Shown: in pieces, positions 10,801 to 13,554 of the stretch | How the letters are laid out: every line of letters starts with the position of its first letter | How positions within the stretch are numbered: position 1 is the first letter of the stretch | Assembly (NCBI GenBank): GCA_964357385.1 | Contig: CAYHKW010000026.1 | Coordinates: 1-13,554 of the forward strand | Source: JAHFJA01 sp964357385 | Lineage (GTDB): Bacteria; Patescibacteriota; Patescibacteriia; JACQRZ01 | Direction: 5' to 3' | Length of the DNA stretch: 13,554 nt | Position numbers and translations under genes: made by a program | The notes under the pieces: model-generated | What the model was told of the DNA's origin: nothing | The model's database searches: none | What the model saw: only the letters and a program-made list of their open reading frames with translations

Positions 10801-12328
10801 AAATGCATTTGAAAAGAGTATTAATAAAGATCAGATTGCCCAGATTAATTACACCATTGAGCATCGTACTCGTCAGACGTTGCCAGGAGTTGATTGGACG
10901 ACATCCGCACTTAACGGTGTTGATAGTGGCCTTGTTTGTGCATGGGAGAGACTAGGGGGGACCAATCCTGTTACCTATGCTTTTCCACCCTTAACGCTCC
11001 TAGAGGCTGTAGGCTTTATAGGAGAATTCATTAATGACCCACAGTGTCCGAAGGCCACTGAAGACACATCACAAGCAATCAATTCTGCTGCTGTTACTCC
11101 TAAATATGGTCGCTTCCTTAAAGCACTCCCCAGCATTACCCGCCCTGTCATTGCAACGACCGAACAAACGAATAGCTATACCATGGTGCTGAACAGTGCA
11201 AGCACGCAAGACGTCAATGCGGCTAATGCCTTCAGTGCTAATTGCGGAGGGAGGAAAGATGCCGACATTGGCAGAGACTTTGCTGCAATCAAACCAATAT
11301 TTGATGAGGTGACGGGCAATATTAAGGCATGGGAAACGCGGTATTGTGATGATTCAAATCGTACGTTCTTAAATATTAAGCAGATTAAACTTGGTGAACA
11401 GAAATCAATATTCGTCACTGTTACTATCTATTTGAAGGATTATTGTACCAACGTGGTGCAAGTGGTGAAAGAAGATGGAGCATCAGTGCCATGGCGTCAA
11501 ACAGTTTTGGATGCACCAAAGGATGCCGCAGGCGCACCGTTAGTTTCTCAATTCATGTCTTTGATTCCCCCCGTAGGACGTCCGGAAAAATGGAGCCAGA
11601 TTCCTATCATCAATGATGGCAATACTTCTATTGCACATGCACAATCCCTTGCGATTCAATCTCCTTTTGCGCAAGGACAGACGACCATTCAGCCAATTTG
11701 TCTAGGAGGATCAAGTACAGGCAACAAATGTACAACGAGTAATGATTGTACAGGTGGAGGAAAGTGTTTCGGATCAACGGCACAGCCTATTGATAAGTCA
11801 GATCCATTAAATCTGTTAAATCGATATTTTGCGACGGGATATCAGCAGTGGGTATGGAATAGTTCTTCCAAGAAGTATTTGAAGCAAGGGATTCCCCCTT
11901 TGTACACCCCGCCCGTTGATAGGGTCGCCTGTTCACCAAGTGAAGTGGCTAATCGGGGAATCGGTGGTGCAAACTGTGCAGTCAGGCCAATTATAAAAGC
12001 AAAACAAGATAAGAGTGTTATTGATGGTATTATTCTCACGAGGAAAGCAAACAGTAATACCGTCGAGCTTATCTTTAATAGCGAGATTGACCCTGAGCAA
12101 AAACCATTGAAGAAAATAACCATCAATTGGGGAAGTGGTATTGGCGAGCAAGTCATCAGTTATAGCGATGATGATCGACCTATCATTGATAGCACCAAGG
12201 AACAACCTCGGGGGATACATCATTTCGCTCATACGTATAAGGATGATCCAATAAATAAGCAAGTATGTGTCGAAATTACTGATAACTGGGGTGCTACCAA
12301 TGCAGAGGCCTGTGCGATAGTGAAATAA
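1706..12328 (+). CDS. Giant exported cysteine-rich multidomain surface protein (3540 aa)
   Basis: This is one uninterrupted 10.6-kb frame of unknown function. A signal peptide (1-36, ending in AHA before Asn37) sends it across the membrane. Residues 37-640 are mostly helical at first, with TLQIGLNLFP near 276, TPGSII near 381 and WVLKLPPTRC near 612, and resemble the N-terminal part of patescibacterial secretion-locus proteins. An EF-hand-like DTNGDGVVD lies at 639-647. A Cys-pair array fills 743-1498, broken by a jelly-roll-like domain (1080-1212). Later parts include a lone hydrophobic/basic helix (2197-2241), two BACON-like domains (2250-2379 and 2860-2979), an Ig-like stretch between them (about 2405-2550), a Cys/Ser/Thr-rich linker (2771-2842), a short Cys motif (3329-3363) and a PKD-like C-terminus (3437-3540). 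There is no sorting signal, C-terminal membrane helix or enzymatic motif. The start ATG has no good Shine-Dalgarno; coupling to the upstream stop is likely, and Met5 is an alternative start. A cell-surface adhesin or fibre is inferred. Confidence 0.85.
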   Translation: MKCSMFVKHYLKGMIASLAIVMLFVVGFGTTQQAHANPIDLAEAILENSASAPSEVAATALSDAAGGATPLKTQVLSDIPATIAKFAAKAAEAIQQASYKTIMGLVRSFTAKMVSDTFTWVQQGFPGQGAAFYTEPWEQWLPNVFSTAGGYFVEGVIDSFVQDQNEQDFIAQNDSDKTEKTALYDSCISEATTIHNSTKCAPPFTGVSAEECPDYKTRLAECALIQTQIDNLENASNVFFAQQEQRRDNRRQDQQGAVSPEAQQFMNSIVCKPSASLTLQIGLNLFPGIGNVTRQPVCKLSEAFQNWSELIQRTGNDINSDKWTTLGDFFNPNSTDLGIVFNAQIAQYQYQLQATQQEVLKRQEADDYKPVAETVSGAIKTPGSIIGNVVAKALDESAKPNQLTGNIWVDGLSVVLETATDTLYSKLIESFKKGVVASKSWSLYNSDFFTFSGQQAARKTIANFSSTVKFVQRDNMDITNQLLSTDIDGNPDAGTIGSGMALALQKKLTLHDAIVQGHIKPDAVFGLTFNGAEPKATEGGFSYQSLTILRKYRVVPVTWEYAALYIKEKEGKACGADSCTIQYLIDNFKNQYNPDDTANPFYGLIDENWVLKLPPTRCNIEGYGPNNLVTSTTQECKFDTNGDGVVDCTGNLKGATKDEFDVLVPQVNRDQTCVDVQSCLETDNQGNCIQGRYGYCIQEKQTWNFDAERCEEHFDSCRVFNNTATGETLSALTSSLGLVNNVCTPENAGCRWLSSQRGTSTAVPWSSGSGARVYLNAKAESLACDESGEGCEAVTNTIKPNGTQYYKVAPEALNCGVGQAGYGGAACQPFVTQCTEGDVYINNNGTRTYAPCQLYESSDGASMAGRNPLSCNSQCVGLGVYTQVKTQFENVATGIPLVLDTVQQCSAQDVGCEEFTNLSNETKTYFKEVQSCEQTPVGSDGKTPAPTPFYTWYGSDTTGFRLSVVNLAADGDEPAYGTDPATGNKYDGKTCDQTQFNKQREDPLNTGFTCREYISKQGTVSYRDSREVVYQTDDCSQMRRSADQKLHTFSPSHSISCSPQAVGCRLFQGTKAGNTAAVLVSNFEDGRLGGWKGSSVIPSTESAILNGKGLKITNGSAPISHPVILQNGYTYVITFEIQGIARGNVNAQFGYGTPTTSLPMTEVVLNDRGDWQQVTFFLPAQTNLSSEGQDANLIITTPSGTSYIDNVVVRQAQGVVYAIKDKLNVPRDCQNIIAPNGVISNEALGTQLNCKLYTDTNGTSQALAGAGTLCPLSAVGCSEFNLTPASGAPRTVFFVPDADKQCDQSQQSCTAYGLPTPDPKTGIVPQVIIAKDVNGNDIQSSRRELWTTQYYKITKDQAQAGNSAISCKPEALDCQDFTEQASPDIHQYFKDPRSVCTWVPATNDQQARWVTKGTTEACNTQNSALLCPETEDYCRAVKDPECDPTKGNTLRTNYGNGITAGAGVGNSCTPLYHIKASIGDLNESAKACNGKVDPSIGCLLFSDPGVVKGTSVYSSSSIYGQYGSQKKSVDLNGAVGGSSKDANSLYKVNLDRQCGVWLSCTSSVAVGGSLNKAPQNICMEQRPCDKWGSTDEPCAHYVNNPEVLKGLFDGRTSGDPAAIPRTLSGIARPDFIINDLSTGTPLTITGGHDSTFAWNQTAGAPDPAKDNRPTSQLISINSTLSVSPTILNSCRLYPKEDAPLSWDTAYRFWNYKDENGGSIDPKVPIDACYYKDQNLDRQQGLYGYCLEPYPGTSGQYDSSRNREAGYQNYCLNWYPVGYIAGQSNVLGGDHPLPAYSGSKPLYYCVESKGGAKGFDSAVPASTAIKTQYAVKTRDTSVFRFSDISNTFMMLRDTKDEIARNQQAQAIASKVAVSIVDGMTGKAELNIPTYNNKSNAAQIVLTFPQEEVGANFNPSCDIDKTELLSAKTTLDLTMLTVAPVGTVCGSRGGCAATPKNQVILQITGQTREGSLPRDASQSVSIHCALNDANPITVVGTVPINVIKEPITSDGKKVSDQVQIAFSNNGTLNVPRNGLSVFPFANRNQFGYMDVTVSNVPKDMRVTCDLEKGYWLGDWGENGERQSFERRFNLNYFKVPPFPVAETAGIWDWSYRTNNYIPSTGWDVKDGKYSGQAVGGDKNGGGRVKFTVVAASTSTSTRSELKNLYCSFGAGAFDVDIKVVMKTAPFTVAVGSQASLIVKKMIAFANESFIQAKSAIVRVASVLRHKTASALASITHYRIAGVSQSNPNIYEVIKPQITFSSSSINFMFDDVAAETIKSVRVSSDPAPRINDKFAWRAVIDASKTPRIDIEGGYVSSLFYLTRDHGEANGEVSVAVRKEVLGSLPSGTYKGAVKVYAMAPLEGIAAGNTERILNVSLTIPNNRSASTVKNTGLPLEASPEASTIKDSFSASVEYLNFDPAINDGRLASLNPPKLITGTSPLYGTNQEIKVRLDVSAGTPPFCNVNSIVQARLIYSYIGEGAWFSLPVKDQFGNTIPGAQYQDNGEIKRNFQEGSCESMDFILNSGTGSGIQYYFVVQNQQEQTAISQRFYVDVKNMAQLNDEQQAAVKDADSNNPISAQLRDPQYGIGDTQYPARAFSDGDLKLSSVVPKTEGLLGYKKYHYKNNISRTDKFGTDTDNTEEYTSVDYKVEDVTSANMISPTEPVPYCGGGAGKPCETNIPWLAPKESPGSTTGPRTRLTGNSSLPSDSPVIMKELNLPKGQENDSVAEPVYIQTEIINPQNVNEKFLVTDTQYTKQPYQGNVKVRVNITKQTHHVATNSDGSGEYQHTNCNPSGCTISSGGSQASGYWYKTDSTSSCDGTTCTTRSISTNRNCGSEVTPACGQEITTVSADPHLYDYLRDVSARLVVRPAITLPDKVDLTFADIGIARPLLVDANPKNTVYHWRAVIESIDKIPRSENGEFNWLSISPSAGMSGTNISLSVSPEAAASAEPGTKYTAKVKIYATSPVEGTSSKIVNVTFIAPIAPRPLTIAAINPDAVYSPETRVGLVNVSGEDSVMILQEFSIAQPDNRRIINANAFEKSINKDQIAQINYTIEHRTRQTLPGVDWTTSALNGVDSGLVCAWERLGGTNPVTYAFPPLTLLEAVGFIGEFINDPQCPKATEDTSQAINSAAVTPKYGRFLKALPSITRPVIATTEQTNSYTMVLNSASTQDVNAANAFSANCGGRKDADIGRDFAAIKPIFDEVTGNIKAWETRYCDDSNRTFLNIKQIKLGEQKSIFVTVTIYLKDYCTNVVQVVKEDGASVPWRQTVLDAPKDAAGAPLVSQFMSLIPPVGRPEKWSQIPIINDGNTSIAHAQSLAIQSPFAQGQTTIQPICLGGSSTGNKCTTSNDCTGGGKCFGSTAQPIDKSDPLNLLNRYFATGYQQWVWNSSSKKYLKQGIPPLYTPPVDRVACSPSEVANRGIGGANCAVRPIIKAKQDKSVIDGIILTRKANSNTVELIFNSEIDPEQKPLKKITINWGSGIGEQVISYSDDDRPIIDSTKEQPRGIHHFAHTYKDDPINKQVCVEITDNWGATNAEACAIVK
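1814..3622 (+). other. N-terminal region resembling patescibacterial secretion-locus proteins
   Basis: Residues 37-640 contain SFTAKMVSDTFTWVQQGFPG (about 108-127), then a coiled, Gln/Arg-rich stretch with two close Cys pairs, then VCKPSASLTLQIGLNLFP, KTPGSIIGNVVAKALD (about 379-394), and LIDENWVLKLPPTRC near 604-616. I recall the same order of landmarks in uncharacterised proteins beside VirB6-like genes in Patescibacteria. This is recognition from memory, not a database match. It is the best handle for tying this giant to a secretion apparatus. Confidence 0.5.
3932..6199 (+). repeat. Cysteine-pair repeat array, ten units, eight with identical C-x6-C spacing
   Basis: Ten units each begin with a Cys pair. 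Eight have exactly six residues between the cysteines: 743/750, 784/791, 905/912, 1057/1064, 1270/1277, 1302/1309, 1367/1374 and 1427/1434. Two have longer loops: 815/827 and 1488/1498. The typical unit is C-[ST]-P-[EQ]-x-[AV]-G-C, then two residues and an aromatic or aliphatic residue, and 10-15 residues on often Y-[YF]-[FK] before the next Cys. Distances between units vary from about 30 to 200 residues because other material is inserted. The array likely forms a chain of small disulfide-stapled modules. Confidence 0.75.
4943..5341 (+). other. Jelly-roll / carbohydrate-binding-like domain inserted in the Cys array
   Basis: Residues 1080-1212 lie between the Cys1064 and Cys1270 units and contain no cysteine. 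They start with SNFEDGRLGGWKG, the N-F/D-x-G-x-x-x-W opening typical of CBM4/CBM22-like jelly rolls. They continue with alternating beta-strand sequence (YTYVITFEIQG, DWQQVTFFLPA) and end with SYIDNVVVRQ, the usual closing strand. Fold-level similarity is good. The ligand is unknown and sugar binding is inferred from the fold only. Confidence 0.6.
8453..8842 (+). repeat. BACON-like beta domain, copy 1
   Basis: Residues 2250-2379 read as a beta sandwich: ITFSSSSINFMFDD, then WRAVIDAS (Trp2293), then LPSGTYKGAVKVYAMAPLEG, then ILNVSLTIPN. The G-T-Y-x-G/A turn before an alternating strand and the closing N-V-S/T-x-T/F strand fit BACON-type domains. This copy lacks the WLSxxPSxG core motif kept in copy 2, so it is diverged. 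Confidence 0.55.
10283..10642 (+). repeat. BACON-like beta domain, copy 2
   Basis: Residues 2860-2979 align with 2250-2379: WRAVIES against WRAVIDAS, PGTKYTAKVKIYATSPVEG against PSGTYKGAVKVYAMAPLEG, and NVTFIAP against NVSLTIPN. It contains FNWLSISPSAGMSGT (from about 2918), the hallmark Trp-Leu-Ser-x-x-Pro-Ser-x-Gly of BACON-like domains. This intact core supports the assignment of both copies. BACON domains are usually carbohydrate- or mucin-associated, but the ligand here is unknown. Confidence 0.6.
11690..11794 (+). other. Short four-cysteine motif in the giant protein
   Basis: Residues 3329-3363 carry C-LGG-SSTGNK-C-TTSN-DC-TGGG-KC. This CxGGxxxGxxCxxxxDCxGGxxC pattern recurs in exported proteins of several bacterial groups and should form two disulfides in a compact knot. 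It sits between long beta-rich segments and the C-terminal domain. Confidence 0.55.
12014..12325 (+). other. C-terminal PKD-like domain of the giant protein
   Basis: Residues 3437-3540 contain ELIFNSEIDPEQKPLKKITI, then NWGSGIGE, then HHFAHTYKDD and VCVEITDNWG. This matches the order of a PKD-type Ig fold: a W-D-x-G-D-G-like turn, an H-x-Y strand and a closing V-x-V-x-D-N-x-G strand. The usual Asp of the turn is Ser here. I recall similar tails closing other large patescibacterial proteins. Confidence 0.6.
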
Positions 12329-12347
12329 AGTTCAATATTGATTGACT

Positions 12348-12371
12348 AAAACCCGCTGAAAGGCGGGTTTT
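12348..12371 (+). terminator. Strong intrinsic terminator after the giant gene
   Basis: AAAACCCGC (12348-12356) pairs perfectly with GCGGGTTTT (12363-12371) around a six-base TGAAAG loop. The nine-base-pair stem has five G-C pairs and a T run on its 3' arm. It starts 20 bases after the giant's stop. The matching A run on the 5' arm could let it work in both directions. Confidence 0.85.
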
Positions 12372-12398
12372 GTGCATATACTAATACCTTGATATACT
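12370..12398 (+). promoter_or_regulatory. Possible promoter for the VirB6-like gene
   Basis: TTGTGC (12370-12375) and TATACT (12393-12398) are 17 bases apart, and the -35 overlaps the last two bases of the terminator stem. A second TATACT lies at 12377-12382. A promoter is expected here because the terminator would otherwise leave the next gene without transcription. Only the -10 is close to consensus. Confidence 0.4.
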
Positions 12399-12442
12399 AT
12401 TGGTATAAACCGCAGGATTCTTCCCTAACGGAAACTCATAAA

Positions 12443-13447
12443 ATGAAGGCAAAAGCGATACTTAAACGCATTTCGCGTTCTCTTTTTTCACACTGGCTTG
12501 TCTTGGGTGTGTTTTTTGTGATTGGTTTGGGGGTGTTTAGTTTCACTCAAGGGACGTTTGCGGTGGGTGAGGGGGCACTAACAGGATTACTTAACTATGG
12601 AGTAGTCAAACCTACTGGTATTATTATTGGCGCTATTGCTACAATTTTAGTGAATCTTCTCGGTATTTTACTTATTCAGATTATTCACGCACTTCTTTTC
12701 TTTGCACAGTACAACGATTTTATTTCATCTCCCGCAGTTACCTTGGGTTGGATCGTCATGCGCGATCTGGCGAACATGTTCTTTGTTTTTGTCCTTCTGG
12801 CTATTGCCATTGGAACAATATTACAGCAGGAAAAATATAGCTACCGAACGTTACTACCGGGGTTTATCATGGCTGCGATCATGGTAAATTTTTCTAAAAC
12901 AATTGCCGGGTTTATTATTGATATTTCTCAAGTCGTAATGAATACCTTTGTCGCGGCATTTGCTCAAGCAGGTGGAGGGAATTTTGTTGTTCTTTTGGGA
13001 ATACCAAAATACATGAAGTTGGTCGCAGGGGGAGATATTACCACATCTGCTTTTTCGAGTGCCGGTATTATTTTGGCGGTGATTTTTACTGTTATTTCAG
13101 TAATCGTTGTCGGCATGCTCACTGCAATGCTGGTGATGCGTATTGTGGGATTATGGTTTTTGGTGGTTCTATCGCCATGGGCATTTATACTCAACCTTAT
13201 CCCTCGTGGACAAAGTTATGCAAAAAAATGGTGGGAGAGCTTTACGAACCTTGTGTTGGTAGGACCAGTCATGGCGTTTTTCTTGTGGCTTTCATTGGCA
13301 GTGGTGGCACAAGTTAATCAAGGGGTTACTGATGTTAGTAAGGCTGGCATTTCACAAGTGGCGGGCGATATTACTGAATCAGCAGACTCTGCGAGCCTTC
13401 AAGTTTCTGGTACGGAAATCGGTAGCTTTCAGGGTATTATTGGATAA
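12443..13447 (+). CDS. VirB6/TrbL-like polytopic inner-membrane protein (type IV secretion-type)
   Basis: VirB6/TrbL proteins form part of the inner-membrane channel of type IV secretion systems. I chose the ATG at 12443 over the in-frame TTG at 12389: it gives a basic n-region (MKAKAILKRISRS), has GGAAA eight bases upstream, and the TTG would lie inside the candidate promoter. The 334-aa product has about seven membrane segments: 17-37, 59-88, 108-127, 137-171, 206-229, 232-252 and 269-289. Signature stretches are GWIVMRDLANMFFVFVLL, IMVNFSK, LWFLVVLSPWAF, KKWWESF and VGPVMAFFLWLS, which I associate with the patescibacterial branch. After the last helix comes a Ser/Gly-rich loop ending SFQGIIG-stop, where a further membrane helix would be expected. 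In-frame sequence stays open past the stop (see finding). No other VirB gene is visible. The family call is fairly sure; transport function is inferred. Confidence 0.8.
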   Translation: MKAKAILKRISRSLFSHWLVLGVFFVIGLGVFSFTQGTFAVGEGALTGLLNYGVVKPTGIIIGAIATILVNLLGILLIQIIHALLFFAQYNDFISSPAVTLGWIVMRDLANMFFVFVLLAIAIGTILQQEKYSYRTLLPGFIMAAIMVNFSKTIAGFIIDISQVVMNTFVAAFAQAGGGNFVVLLGIPKYMKLVAGGDITTSAFSSAGIILAVIFTVISVIVVGMLTAMLVMRIVGLWFLVVLSPWAFILNLIPRGQSYAKKWWESFTNLVLVGPVMAFFLWLSLAVVAQVNQGVTDVSKAGISQVAGDITESADSASLQVSGTEIGSFQGIIG

Positions 13448-13525
13448 TTAATCGGTAATGGTAAGTTGATTGGAAAGATAGCAGCTGCATCTGAGCTTGG
13501 AGCAGGAGGTGGAAAAATTGAATAA
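13448..13525 (+). other. In-frame post-stop extension of the VirB6-like gene
   Basis: After the TAA at 13445-13447 the same frame stays open for 25 codons, reading LIGNGKLIGKIAAASELGAGGGKIE before a TAA at 13523. The composition (Gly, Ala, Ile, Leu, Lys) resembles the cytoplasmic tail after a last helix in this family. It may be a degraded or separated C-terminus, or chance. Confidence 0.35.
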
Positions 13526-13554
13526 CCTTGACCTCAGGCAAGCCCGGAAACAGC
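13509..13554 (+). CDS. Probable start of a further gene, truncated by window edge
   Basis: The frame is open to the window end and reads MEKLNNLDLRQARKQ from the GTG at 13509. A TTG at 13518 (MNNLDLRQARKQ) has GGAGGT at 13505-13510 seven bases upstream, the best ribosome binding site in the window, and may be the true start. The visible residues are charged and helical with no signal peptide. The start overlaps the post-stop extension of the VirB6-like frame, a spacing typical of coupled genes. The product cannot be identified from 15 codons. Confidence 0.45.
   Translation, partial: MEKLNNLDLRQARKQ

Noticed and set aside
1706..12328. Alternative genetic code (UGA as Gly, as in Gracilibacteria/SR1)
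   Set aside because: The 3540-codon frame contains no in-frame UGA, and all complete genes end with TAA or TAG. Nothing requires recoding.
1706..12328. Giant protein as a peptide synthetase, polyketide synthase or Rhs/polymorphic toxin
   Set aside because: No adenylation, ketosynthase, carrier-protein or YD-repeat motifs are present. The content is a signal peptide, Cys repeats and beta domains.
12389..12442. TTG at 12389 as the start of the VirB6-like gene
   Set aside because: It would add 18 polar residues before a clean basic n-region, lacks a ribosome site and falls inside the candidate promoter. The ATG at 12443 fits better.

Overview
The window looks like chromosomal DNA from a Candidate Phyla Radiation (Patescibacteria) bacterium, most likely of the Parcubacteria type. 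This is inferred from protein families, not from a marker-gene placement. The evidence is a layout I associate with that group: a single-pass membrane protein with thrombospondin-3-like calcium loops, an exported cysteine-rich giant, and a polytopic VirB6/TrbL-like protein with the motifs of the patescibacterial branch. The standard code with TAA/TAG stops fits every gene. No tRNA, rRNA, CRISPR array or insertion sequence was seen. All genes are on the + strand.

Layout. Positions 2-655 are the 3' part of rsmA (16S rRNA dimethyladenosine transferase); its start lies outside the window. Positions 656-878 are AT-rich and hold a weak terminator-like hairpin, a consensus -10 box and a hairpin in the presumed leader. 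Positions 879-1703 encode a 274-aa membrane-anchored protein with two TSP3-like Ca loops and two copies of a helical repeat of about 35 residues. Two bases later, 1706-12328 encode one uninterrupted 3540-aa exported protein. In order it has a signal peptide, an N-terminal region resembling those linked to patescibacterial type IV secretion loci, a cysteine array in which eight Cys pairs share exactly six intervening residues, a jelly-roll-like insert, two diverged BACON-like beta domains, a short Cys knot-like segment and a C-terminal PKD-like domain. A strong intrinsic terminator (12348-12371) follows. The last complete gene (12443-13447) encodes a VirB6/TrbL-like polytopic inner-membrane protein. 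The window ends in what is probably the first few codons of another gene.

How the genes may work together (inference): the 274-aa protein and the giant are tightly spaced and probably co-transcribed, giving a membrane-anchored Ca-binding partner and a very long disulfide-rich surface fibre or adhesin. The VirB6-like protein behind them points to a type IV secretion-like or envelope-spanning machine. The module could be a surface attachment and transfer apparatus of an episymbiont. It is the best candidate here for an undescribed system.
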